DNA from: a virus
IMG/VR virus record: IMGVR_UViG_3300008107_008672
Coordinates: 1 to 64,000 of that record
Direction: 5' to 3' (one strand)
Length of the DNA stretch: 64,000 nucleotides
The notes under the pieces are model-generated. The model saw only the letters and a list, made by a program, of their open reading frames with translations, searched no databases and was not told the origin of the DNA. The translations under genes were made by a program, and so were the position numbers. Positions 18,653 to 29,300 of the stretch are shown here, piece by piece. Within the stretch, counting starts at the first letter, position 1. Each line of letters begins with the position of its first letter.

Positions 18653-20095
18653 TTGGCTAATCTACTTACTAATGATTTTTTCTACTCAGTTAAGCTTGGT
18701 TTCGAATTTGAGTTTTATAGTAACTTAAATAGGAATGAAATATGCGAGGGCCTAGGAAAGGTATTAGGAAAGAAAATACTTCTTTTTAATAAGTATCATT
18801 CTAATTTTAAACCAAACAAGGATATTTTTAAATTAGAGCCGGATTATTCAGGAGGATCCAAGATGGTAGAATTCATCACGGGTCCTCTTCCTTATTTCGA
18901 GGCTATAGTTATTTTAATAAAAACCTTAAAATGGATAGATGAGAATGGGTATACGGATAAGAAGTGTGCTTTTCAGTTTGGTGTTAGCATAGATACATCA
19001 ATATATCCAGAAGTTCCTAAAATGACGGAACTAAATATTCTTAAATTTATTCTTGGATTTGATGAGAATGTTATCTATAAAAGATTCCCTGATAGAATGG
19101 GATCTTTATATGCTAAATCTATAAAAAGAATTATTCCATCAAATAAGTTCGTAGATCCTAGCAATATTGGATTTATTGATAAAAATCTATTTGAAGTTCC
19201 TCTTGAAAAAAATATGGGGATAAATTTCTTAAAACTTCCCGAAGGATATTTCGAGGTTAGATATCTTGGTGGGAAAGATTACCAGAAAAGATATTCTGCT
19301 ATTAAGGAAATAATAGACTATATAATTACCTATACTGTTGGAGTACTACAATTCAATACAGGATTTACTGATAACGATCTTAAGACTCTTAAAATGTTCC
19401 TTAATGAGATATACAAAAACTCATCTACATTTATAGATCCGGACGCTTTTCAGAAGAATTATCCACACATGAATATAATGGTGGATTTAAGGTCTGATCC
19501 ACAAATACTTAGATCTTTTTTCCTAAATATAAGGGAAGTACTTTACGATTTAATAGTTGAGAATAGCATAAAAGAAGGAGTAATTAATTATGATAGCTCC
19601 TTAGGTAAATTCCAGCTAAAAGACGTAAAAACAACTAGAGCCTATCTTTTAAAGGATTATGACATATTAGAAGGGGAAATAGCTGGTAATGTATTTAATT
19701 GTAGATTGTTTAATTGTAAAATAAACGATTCAACCCTAGAAGATTGTGATTTAATAACAAATAATGAAATAAGTAGATCTAAGATTATGACTTCGGATCT
19801 TTATTTTACTAACACTGTCCATGATAGCTATATAGATAATAAAGACAAGGAAATTAATTGTGAGGTTTTCGGCGGAATAATTAGATCGGGATTTATAGGT
19901 AAGCTTGCTACTATATCTCCTGAGACAGAAATAGTTAAAGATGGAGACGACGATAAAAAATTAAAAGGAAGTTCTAAGAAAAGACCTTTCCCTAATAGAA
20001 ACGAAGGGGATTCGCCTTCTACTCCAGCTAGATTTTCTGATAATAATTCTAAACCTTCAGGAATACCTGGGGTAAACTTTAAATCAAATAATTAA
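18653..20095 (+). CDS. Putative amidoligase (COOH-NH2 ligase) with C-terminal pentapeptide-like beta-helix
   Basis: The 480-residue protein begins at a TTG, 3 bases after the S1 gene stop. The N-terminal region shows the amidoligase pattern: strand with E-x-E (GFEFEF, Glu18 and Glu20), then EPDYSGGSKMVEFITGPLPY at residues 62-81, then CAFQFGVSID at 105-114, where the family has a conserved histidine-containing strand. These proteins of the glutamate-cysteine ligase-like fold form amide or peptide bonds using ATP and were described by comparative genomics to include phage members. Residues about 350-400 carry pentapeptide-like beta-helical repeats (CRLFNCKINDSTLEDCDL). The C-terminal 50 residues are low-complexity. 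Here the canonical HxH strand reads QFGVS, so the activity should be regarded as unproven. Confidence 0.5.
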   Translation: MANLLTNDFFYSVKLGFEFEFYSNLNRNEICEGLGKVLGKKILLFNKYHSNFKPNKDIFKLEPDYSGGSKMVEFITGPLPYFEAIVILIKTLKWIDENGYTDKKCAFQFGVSIDTSIYPEVPKMTELNILKFILGFDENVIYKRFPDRMGSLYAKSIKRIIPSNKFVDPSNIGFIDKNLFEVPLEKNMGINFLKLPEGYFEVRYLGGKDYQKRYSAIKEIIDYIITYTVGVLQFNTGFTDNDLKTLKMFLNEIYKNSSTFIDPDAFQKNYPHMNIMVDLRSDPQILRSFFLNIREVLYDLIVENSIKEGVINYDSSLGKFQLKDVKTTRAYLLKDYDILEGEIAGNVFNCRLFNCKINDSTLEDCDLITNNEISRSKIMTSDLYFTNTVHDSYIDNKDKEINCEVFGGIIRSGFIGKLATISPETEIVKDGDDDKKLKGSSKKRPFPNRNEGDSPSTPARFSDNNSKPSGIPGVNFKSNN

Positions 20096-20100
20096 TAGAT

Positions 20101-20880
20101 ATGACCGAAGCAGACTTAATCCAAGAAATAAAGGATGACATATCTCATTCTTGTGCTTTGCCTTATAATCTAAACGAGCAGGAAATTAAGAGGATAATAA
20201 AAAGAGCTAGAGCTTATTTTTATGATAATTATCAATATGCTGTAGAGGATAGGATATTTGTATTAGGAAGAGAATTATTCTCGACGCCATCATTTAGAGC
20301 TACTAGACAAATACAGCTTCCTCAATGTGTTAGATCTATTTACGAGGTTAGAGAAGTAAACGGAGCTGGATTGATAGGAACCCCTGATAAAGATTTTGGT
20401 GATTCTAAACTACTAGGGTCGGAACTTATGTTATCTCCTTTTGCAGGGGATAATTTAGTGTATAGAACTGTTTTATATTCTTTCTTCGATTTAGCAAAGG
20501 CATATTTATTAGAAACTTATGCTTTTAACTATAACAAAAACACAAAAAAACTAACTATAAACGGTAGAGATCCTAATAGAACATATCAAACAGATGGTGG
20601 TAGCTCAAGTTCATTATACAGCGGAACTGATGTGGGGATAAGGGCTTATATAGATATACCAGAAGAAAGCTTATATGATGATGAATTATTTGTAAGGTTC
20701 TGCTTAGCTGAAGCTAAAATAAATATAGGTAGATTGTTAGGTACTTTTGAATATAATCTTCCTGGTGGTGTTAGAGTTAACTATAATAATATTCAAACTA
20801 TAGGATCAACTGAAAAAACTGAAATAATTCAGATGATAAAAGACGAGAACACTCCTTCATACTTCTTACAGTGGAATTAA
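20101..20880 (+). CDS. Virion structural protein, hypothetical
   Basis: The 259-residue protein has no recognised motifs. It starts with an acidic helix (MTEADLIQEIKDDI), a second helix with RIIKRARAYFYDNYQY, and beta-rich middle sections (RATRQIQLPQCVRSIYEVRE). Its position immediately before gp25 and gp6 and its composition fit a baseplate or neck protein, but I cannot name the T4 counterpart. It follows the amidoligase-like gene by 5 bases and is followed by the 108-base gap before gp25. Confidence 0.5.
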   Translation: MTEADLIQEIKDDISHSCALPYNLNEQEIKRIIKRARAYFYDNYQYAVEDRIFVLGRELFSTPSFRATRQIQLPQCVRSIYEVREVNGAGLIGTPDKDFGDSKLLGSELMLSPFAGDNLVYRTVLYSFFDLAKAYLLETYAFNYNKNTKKLTINGRDPNRTYQTDGGSSSSLYSGTDVGIRAYIDIPEESLYDDELFVRFCLAEAKINIGRLLGTFEYNLPGGVRVNYNNIQTIGSTEKTEIIQMIKDENTPSYFLQWN

Positions 20881-20888
20881 AAAAAATA

Positions 20889-20904
20889 ATATTCTGTAGA
20901 ATAT
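20889..20904 (+). terminator. Possible weak hairpin terminator in the gap before gp25
   Basis: A 6-bp perfect stem ATATTC / GAATAT with a TGTA loop is followed by ATTTTCC. It lies 9 bases after the end of the preceding CDS. It is AT-rich with no strong U-tract, so it would be leaky. Confidence 0.25.
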
Positions 20905-20926
20905 ATTTTCCATTTTCGGTCTATAA

Positions 20927-20935
20927 TATTAAATA
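20927..20935 (+). promoter_or_regulatory. Candidate late-promoter-like element (TATTAAATA) upstream of gp25
   Basis: The 9-base TATTAAATA is one of four intergenic copies in the window and resembles the T4 late promoter core TATAAATA. It lies 53 bases before the gp25 ATG, in one of the longer intergenic gaps (20881-20988). No -35-type element is needed in T4 late promoters. This is inference from recurrence and position only. Confidence 0.3.
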
Positions 20936-20988
20936 ATAAAATCCGGTAAAATAAGTGGGTATTTTTTTATTGGAATATATAGATCAAC

Positions 20989-21360
20989 ATGGCAAGATTA
21001 AGTGAAATTTATCCGAGGGGACCTCAAGATCCTAATTATAAGGAAGGGTTTCTTCACACTAATGATGATGTGGAAATCTTGATAGGGATGATTAAAAATT
21101 GTATGCTCTCGAGGCCAGGTGAGGTTTTAGGAGATCCTTATTTTGGTATAGATCTAGAGGGATTAATATTTGATCTCGAGGTTGACGAATCAACGCTATC
21201 AAGAGCAATAGATATTCACTTAGCCACATATGTTCCTATGGCCTTTAGTATTTTCGACGTGAAATACACAATAGGATTTTTAAGAGGAGAAACAAGAGAT
21301 GCCTGTGTAATAGATTTTGCAATAAAGGGTAATCCTATATTAGGAATTAAAATATTATAA
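20989..21360 (+). CDS. 25: Baseplate wedge protein gp25 (gp25/lysozyme-like family)
   Basis: The 123-residue protein has the typical length and sequence organisation of the gp25 family: TNDDVEILIGMIKNCMLSRP followed by GEVLGDPYFGIDLEGLIFDL (the hallmark R-x-G-E-x-x-x-x-P-x-x-G-x-x-L) and VPMAFSIFDV near the C terminus. In T4 it is part of the wedge and contacts gp6 and gp53. It is immediately followed, 2 bases after its stop, by gp6, the invariant gene order in contractile tails from P2 to type VI secretion. Confidence 0.93.
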   Translation: MARLSEIYPRGPQDPNYKEGFLHTNDDVEILIGMIKNCMLSRPGEVLGDPYFGIDLEGLIFDLEVDESTLSRAIDIHLATYVPMAFSIFDVKYTIGFLRGETRDACVIDFAIKGNPILGIKIL

Positions 21361-21362
21361 AT

Positions 21363-23060
21363 ATGGATTTATTATCGAAAAGTAACGCTAAAATATCCGA
21401 CCTTCTAACCCAAACTTTTGAGTTAATACAGGCAAGATATGGGATGTCTAACCAATTATTTACTGTAGCTTCTGTATGGGGTCAGATAATATTTGTACTT
21501 GACAATCTTTCACAATTTGTTTTATTTTTTATTGAAGATTCCATAACGGAATTAAATATTAATACCGCAACTAGAGAATCATCCGTATACGGTCTTGCTA
21601 CTCTTGCTGGCCATAATCCAACAAGAAGTATATCAGCAAAAGGAGAGGTACTTATAAAATGGAATGGTAGGGGCGCAGAAAATATAGGAGGTGGCGCGGT
21701 TTTAATTCCAAAAAACTCTGAAATAAAATGTGTCAACAATGGAAAAACATATCTATTGAAATTTCCACAAGAATATACTAGATTAAATTTAGATGGGTCT
21801 TCCAATTTACTTTGTTCTATAATAGAAGGAACAATAAGTACTAATCAATATACTGGATCTGGAGATATTTTACAGAGCTTTAATATATCTTCCAGAGGTA
21901 CTTCTGGAATAGAAAACTTCGAGGTTGACGTAAAAATAAACGGAGTGGAGTGGAAAAGATACGAATCTTTATACGACATACCTAGAAATGGTAGAGGCTA
22001 TATAGTCAGAAGCTCTATAATATCTGGTATAGACATTTTCTTTGGTAATACAAATTTTGGTCTTCCTCCAGCACCTGGCTCTATTATACAAGTAAATTAT
22101 TTAGAATCTGCTGGATCTAGTGGAAATATTATAGTAGAGGATTCTTCACAGATAATATTTAATTTCGATTCGGAGGGTACAGATCTTTTTGGTAATGGTG
22201 TAACTCTTTCTGAAGTTTTAAGCGTTAGCTGTACAGTTATTCCACAATTAGGAGCTAATCAAGAATCTATAGATTTAACTAGATTAATAGCACCTAAAAC
22301 TTCAAGAAGTTTTGTCTTGGCCAATCCGACTAATTACATAACTTATTTTGAAAAATTTGGTCAGTTTTCTATAATAGAAGCATTTACAACTTTTGATGAT
22401 CAATACATAGATGACGACAATATAATATACCTTATCTTAGTTCCTGATATACAGATAACACTAAAAAGTAATGAAACATATTTTGATATACCAGTATCAA
22501 GATTTAAATTAACTAATGCACAAAGAAATAGTATTTACGCTTTGTTAGACGAAAGTGGACAGAAAATAGTTACAACTGAGGTTAAAATACTAGATCCTGT
22601 AATAAAAAAATATGTAATAAACATAGCTATTACTATATTTGAAGGTAATGATCCCGATACCATAAAATCGCAGATAGTAAACACTATGAGTGACTATTTC
22701 TTAAATATAAGAAGAAGGGATAAGATACCTAGATCAGATTTAATTGCAGCTGTTGAGGCTATACAGGGTGTAGATTCAGTTTCTTTATATTTTGTAGGGG
22801 AAGAAAACGAAGCAGCTAAAGCACAAAGTCCAAATTCACCAGAGATAGGATTTGATGAATTTGGTGATATAGTTATAGGAAAAGATGAGATAGTTATAAT
22901 ATCGGGGGGATGGGAAGATAGGAATGGAATATATTATGATCTAGGAGCTGGTATGACAACTCTTTCTTCTATAAACATAGATATTAGATCTATAGTAGCT
23001 AATACTTATAATTCCAAAGTAAATAGCATATTAAAAAGTTCTTTAAATACAGGAAATTAA
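21363..23060 (+). CDS. 6: Baseplate wedge protein gp6 (baseplate J-like)
   Basis: The 565-residue protein follows gp25 directly. It shows the baseplate_J organisation: an N-terminal helix, the NTATRESSVYGLATLAGHNP segment around residue 66, an intermediate beta domain with GEVLIKWNGRG, and a C-terminal section with VEAIQGVDSVSLYFVG at about residues 462-477. That section corresponds to the conserved (V/A)xxVxGVxxV pattern in J proteins. gp6 forms the ring of dimers that organises the wedge. Confidence comes from both motif and gene order. Confidence 0.8.
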   Translation: MDLLSKSNAKISDLLTQTFELIQARYGMSNQLFTVASVWGQIIFVLDNLSQFVLFFIEDSITELNINTATRESSVYGLATLAGHNPTRSISAKGEVLIKWNGRGAENIGGGAVLIPKNSEIKCVNNGKTYLLKFPQEYTRLNLDGSSNLLCSIIEGTISTNQYTGSGDILQSFNISSRGTSGIENFEVDVKINGVEWKRYESLYDIPRNGRGYIVRSSIISGIDIFFGNTNFGLPPAPGSIIQVNYLESAGSSGNIIVEDSSQIIFNFDSEGTDLFGNGVTLSEVLSVSCTVIPQLGANQESIDLTRLIAPKTSRSFVLANPTNYITYFEKFGQFSIIEAFTTFDDQYIDDDNIIYLILVPDIQITLKSNETYFDIPVSRFKLTNAQRNSIYALLDESGQKIVTTEVKILDPVIKKYVINIAITIFEGNDPDTIKSQIVNTMSDYFLNIRRRDKIPRSDLIAAVEAIQGVDSVSLYFVGEENEAAKAQSPNSPEIGFDEFGDIVIGKDEIVIISGGWEDRNGIYYDLGAGMTTLSSINIDIRSIVANTYNSKVNSILKSSLNTGN

Positions 23061-23061
23061 A

Positions 23062-23307
23062 ATGGATAAAAAAAGCTGGTACGAATTTATAAATACCCAA
23101 AACGACGATAGATCTAATTTGGGATTTGATTATGAAGGTAAAATATTCGAAAAAACACTTTCTAATCCTGTATTAGACGGAGATTCTAATAGGATGGATA
23201 TTTTAGCTAGTATGGAAAAAGTTGTTTATAACTGGTTCGAAGCAGCTAAGTATATAAAGAACTATTTTAATTATACCGTTCCAAAAGATAATAAATACGT
23301 AAGATAA
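23062..23307 (+). CDS. Small baseplate-associated protein, hypothetical
   Basis: The 81-residue protein is unrecognised: MDKKSWYEFINTQNDDRSN, a short linker, and an amphipathic helix (VVYNWFEAAKYIKNYF). It starts one base after the gp6 stop and ends one base before the giant propeller gene, in the slot where other contractile tails place gp7/gp53-type adaptor proteins. It may be a wedge adaptor (inference). Confidence 0.5.
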   Translation: MDKKSWYEFINTQNDDRSNLGFDYEGKIFEKTLSNPVLDGDSNRMDILASMEKVVYNWFEAAKYIKNYFNYTVPKDNKYVR

Positions 23308-23308
23308 G

Positions 23309-26300
23309 ATGAATTTTCAAAATCTTTTATTTTTTGATAAAAAAGGTGATCAATATAATTTTGTATGGAATGGTAATTATTGGGAGGGTGCAATACTTTT
23401 CCCTATTGTTTCTGAGAAGCTTTTTGAGGTCCAACATATATTTATAATAGAAAAATTTCTAAACCCTCTATCTGAAATAAAATATGGTTTTCCACATTCA
23501 TATGGTGTTAGTCCAGGTCCTTCCGTATGGAGAACAAGATGGGAATCAGATTATGATGGAAGTACTAATGTTTCTTCTATCATATACACATATGAATTGG
23601 GAGTGGATGGAAATCTTGATGCTCCTGTATTAGTTAAAGCGAATAACGTAGAATTTTACCCAGAGATAGTTCCTGGTGACGTTGTAGCATCTCCTAGCGG
23701 ATTGGTTGTTAGTAGTGATATCAGTCCATCTTCTATGCAGATAAACATAGCTTTAAATTCTGATAGCGAAGGAATATATGATAGGAGATTAATAATAGAG
23801 GATTATACAGATCCTAATAATCCAGTAACTATATTAAAAGTAGAACTACATGGTGAGGTTGAAGGAGAAGATAGCAGATTGTCTGTTACTCTCTCCAATT
23901 TCGGAAGATCTTTTAATCCAGATGATGCTTTAATAGTAAGAGAAAGTGATATAAAAGAAGAGTTTCCTGACTACGAAATAATAAACAAAAAAAGAAAGGA
24001 GCTTTTATTAGCAGGAGAGAGTATTTTCCCTTATTTAGGATCATATAAATCTCTTTTTAATGCTATAAAATTCTTTGGTTATTATGATCTAAGAGTTAAA
24101 GAATATTGGCTTAATATAAAAACTGACGAAGCAGATACCCTTACACCACTACAACAAAACCAAAAAATATTAAATCAATTAAGTCAGCCTAATATAGAGG
24201 GACTTAATAAATTGGAACTAATAAGTAGTTTAATAAAGGATGAGAACCAGGGAAAGTTTAAGCAGGTAGAAATATACGGTAAGAAAAAAGACGGTACGTT
24301 TGGTTTAAAAAAACAATTCGAAAGTCTTTTCCCGTCCAAGTCTTATAAGAAAACTGCTTTATTTGGATTATTCTATGATATAAATAGAGTAGTAGAAGAT
24401 CAGGAGGAGGATCAGTACGGATATCCAATAGTTGAAGATGCTTTTGCTTTTAGTCCAGAAGAGGTACTAATAAAACTTTTTGGATTAAAGCAAAGACTTA
24501 AAAGAGACTACCTTCCCTTAAATGCTAGGATAATAGATATTACAGGAGAGGGTGTATATTTTAATTTATATAAAACAAGAGGATGGACTGATGTTGTAGA
24601 TATCACTGAAATAAAAGGGGGTATAAAAGTAGGTTTTAATGTTTATCCCGAAAGAGGATACGTAGAAGATCTTAGACCTTTCTATACAAAACCAAATCAG
24701 AGCGGTCTTTTATATCCAAATATAAATGGAGTAGAAGATGGAATAAGCTATTACGGAAACACAGTAGATCCTTATTCATATTTTCAAGAATATCCTATCT
24801 CCACTATACCATCATTAGAAAATGCAGTAAATCTTTTCTATCAGGACATTACAAATGGAGAAATGCCTAAATTTTTAGGTGACGGAGATTATGATCCTCC
24901 TGGATATAAACTTTTCTCTGATGGTAGTGATTATGTTTTTCCCGCTGGATGTCCAGTTATTATAAAAAATGATACCTTTAATCTATCTTGGGAAGAATTG
25001 AGTGGAAGCTGGAACTCTTTAGATCCAACAATAACTAGAACAGACTTACAAATAGCTAGCTATTCAAGCACTACATCTCCTAATCCTGGGGGTAGCTTAC
25101 AAACAGTTTATAGCACTTCATTATTTACTTTGCCAACCACATTCCCTGTGGGAATTAATATTAATATAGGCACAGGAAATAATTGGTTCGACACAACTTT
25201 TCCAGATGTTATTTTTGTAAGGGTTGAGTCAGTAGATTCGCCAGGAAATTTAGTTCTTGGATATTGTAGTGCTGGAGACTATAATACATTAACAGGAAAC
25301 CTCTATATACAGATGATTTATACTAGAGGAGCTGGAGAATATTCAAATTGGAAAGTGAGTCCTACTAATTTAGGGTTCAGTTCATACGTATTTGATTATT
25401 ATGAGAACTTTATACAGAGTAATGGATTCTATTCATGGAATAGATTACCTTATTTAGATTTTTATGAGATAGAATGGACTATTTATAAAGACGATGACGA
25501 TAAGCCTTACTACTATCAAACAAGAGGAGGATTACCAGAATTGGAAACTATAGTTCATTTCTTACCTTACTCTGGTGAATATAATATAAAATGTAGGGTT
25601 TGGGATACATTGAATTCTATATCATTAGGTATAAAAAGGGGCGTAGTAAAAGTAGATAAGAGAGGAATAGAATTAAATACATTAACTAGATTCAGGGAAT
25701 CTGAAAGTTATGATTGGGATAATATGCCTTTGAAATGGGAAAGCTATCCTTCACAATGGATATTCCCAGTAGAAAACACAAATAAAATACTAAGCATATC
25801 TGATTTTATACAGAATTACCCAGAGTATTCTAATAATTTTAATGAGGGACAGCAATGTGAGGTATTAACCAAATTACCAGAGGTAAAATCTACCGTTACG
25901 TTTGATGTCGGAGTTCAACAAATTGACATAGCAACAATAGTTAGTAACTATATTGGAGGAGGATATGATTTAGCTGAAGTTACAACATTAACTCCCCATG
26001 GATACTCGTCGGGGAATACTGTTTGGATATATGATTCTTTAGGATCTTCATTAGGTCAATATCCTATTACAGTAACAGGAACTAACACATTCCAAATACC
26101 GGAGATTATTATAACAGCAATAACTGGAGGATATGTTTATGGAACAGGTAATATTAAATTTTATGCTGATGCTGTTTTAATAGCAGACTGTAATTTCCAA
26201 GGAGATTTAAACTCAACTACTAGCTTAGCATATAGTATAATTAATTCGTCTCCTCTAGATCCTAAGTATAAGGTTATAAATTTAGTGGATTCTGTTACTA

Positions 26301-29300
26301 CTAATTATAAAACTTTTACAGTTCAAGCACCTAATAATTCTGGAAGTCTTTGGAACGGTAAACAATTTATAGTTCAGACAACTGGATCTCTTTTAATAAC
26401 TACTCCAATTAACACCTTCTCTGGCGGATTAAATGAAAGGGAGGAGTATGTTTATTATGACTTCAATTTATTACCTAAGAAGGAAATGAGATATTGGGGA
26501 ACTAAAAGCTTATCGTGGGAAACTTTTGAAGATTTTTCTTTCGAAAAAGCTTATGCCCATACTTGGGATATGTACGATTATCATAATGATTGGCTAGGAG
26601 GGTTTAATCTATATTCATTACAATATGGAGATAGGGTTAAGGTTACTGAAGATTCTAATGGATTAGTATTTGGTGAGACTGATTCTCCCGGAAATAATTA
26701 TTTAGATCTTAAGGAAGCTGCGGATCAGTTAAACAATTCTATAGACGAAAATATAAAAAGGTTTGATTATGTTGTAAGAGGATTTTCAGAGCTTCCTAAT
26801 AATTTTTATCCTAACGCTAATCCCATATCTCCAGATCTTAGTACAAATCCAGGACCTAAAAATATACAATCTAAATTTTATAAAGTTCCTACTTATTCGC
26901 CTGTACTATTTGAACCTACAGGAATAGCTTGGGATGCTGATGGTGATATATGGGTAACCGGTGAGGATGTCATAAAATTCGATGGTGTTAATTACACAAA
27001 TTATGATTCAAGTAACAGTGTAATGCCTGGAGTATCTCTTCTTACTAATTGTATAAAAATAGATAGAAATGATATAAAATGGATAGGATTAGAAAACAAT
27101 CTTGTACCTCTAGTTAAAATAAACGAGAAAGATCCATCAGATAGTTTTGCATATTCTGTTAATGATTTTGTAGATAATGGAGGAAATCCAATATCTCCTA
27201 TAACACCTTCTAGTATAAATTGTATAGAAATAAATCCGCAGAGAGGGGACATATTTGCAGGATTTACTTGCAACTCTTCACCTTCTTATGACGGATTACT
27301 TTTCTATGATTCTAGTGCAAAATCTTGGAATCTTTATACAACTTCTAATTCTGATATACCTTCCGATAATATAAGAGATCTTAAATTACAATATTACTCG
27401 ATAAACAAGTGGTACTTATGGATAGCAACAGATAACGGAATTTCTAGATTTGATGGGGTTAATTTTAAAAACTATAATATAGGTAACTCAGGTATTCCTT
27501 CAAATAATGTTTATTCTATTGAATTAGATAAGCTAAATCATAAATGGATAGGAACTTCCGATGGTTTAGTTTATTGGGATGATATAAGATGGGCGGTTTG
27601 GAACAATGCTACTAATCCTGAACTAAATTTAGGATCTGTAAAAAGCATAATAGAAACAGGAAACAGTAATATATGGTTTACTATAGATTCTAGTTCTTCC
27701 CCTTCTAATACAGAGCTTTATTATTTCGATGGATACTATTTTACTAAAGTTTTATATAGAAATGATGGAACTACTCTTATAAATCCTGTTGATTGTAATT
27801 TTGGTAAGATATCATTATCCGCACCATGGAAAACTATTAAAAATGGGGAAACAACTTTCCCTAAGAATCTTTTAATTCTAACAAAGGATGGAGAGATAGG
27901 TAAAATAGATTATATAATACCTCATATACAGGCGACATCTAAGGATCCTGGTACTAATGGATGGGATTTTATTTATCATGATACTTCTAGTCCTCTTCCG
28001 TCAGTAGAATATATTTTTGATTCTGGTATAGGCACATCACAATTAGGTTTTAACTTTATAGTTGGCCCTTATTATGATAATATAACTTTAAATTCAGATT
28101 ACACCAGACCTATCATGCCTAATGTTGATAGATATTCTTGGTATAAGCCTATTTGGCAGCGCTACAGCATCGATCGATTGAAAGACCAATTTCCATCTTT
28201 GAATATAGACGATGTCTTCTTATACGCTCCCTTAAGAGATATTTTAAACGGCAAAGCCAATAAAGAACCTTACTGGAAAAACTCCCAAATAGAGAGAATA
28301 GCTAAGAAAAAATCTAGGGATCTTTTTGATAATTTCGAATGGGTTATAACACTAGGTAATAGCAATCCTGACCAGGGTGTCAAGGTTACAGTAGACAACG
28401 AGGGTGACATAATAGCTATTGGAGACTTTACTGGTACTATATTTATGGGTGAGGTTAATAATATAGGTACTCAGGATCTATATCTAACATCATTAGACCA
28501 AGGAGTTTATATAGCTAAATATAATAAAGGCGGAGTTATACAATGGGCTAGATCTATAGCATCAACATCACCTCAAGGCCCTATTTATGCTAGATCTGTT
28601 ATAACAGATACGAATGGAAACATATATGTAGTTAGCGATAATAATCTTACTGGATTTATACAAATAGATAAGTTTAATTTTGATGGTGTTTTATTAAATT
28701 CTTTGAATATACCTATTACACCAGATCAATACATAGGCGATATTAAAGTAGATAAGTATGAAAATATTTATATATGTGGAGGATTCCAAGGAAATCTAAT
28801 CCTTGGCTCGTCATCTTTAATATCAACCGGACAAGATTCTGGATTCTTAGCTAAATTAGATCCTTCTATGACTTTTGTTTGGGCTAAGCAATTTACGAAT
28901 ACCACGTATTCTAAAGCATATGAGATAGGAATACTAAAAGAAGAATACCTTTATTTAACTGGGGTATTTGATTCTCAGATAGATTTAGGACCTATACAAT
29001 TAACCGGTGTGGGTAATCCTGATATGTTTATAGCTAAATTCTATACAGGAGACGGGGAATGCTTATGGGCTAATAGTATTGGATACGATTCTTCCACATC
29101 TTTTGGCTCTTCATCAATATGTTTAGATCCTAATGGACACGTATTAATTAGTGGTTCATATGAAGGAACTATAAAAATAGAGGACCAGACATTATCTTCA
29201 TTCCCTGGAACAACTGATATATTTGTAATAAAACTGTTGTCCACTGGAAAATTGATTTGGATGAAAATGTGCGGAGGATTGGGGGGTGATACTGCTCACG

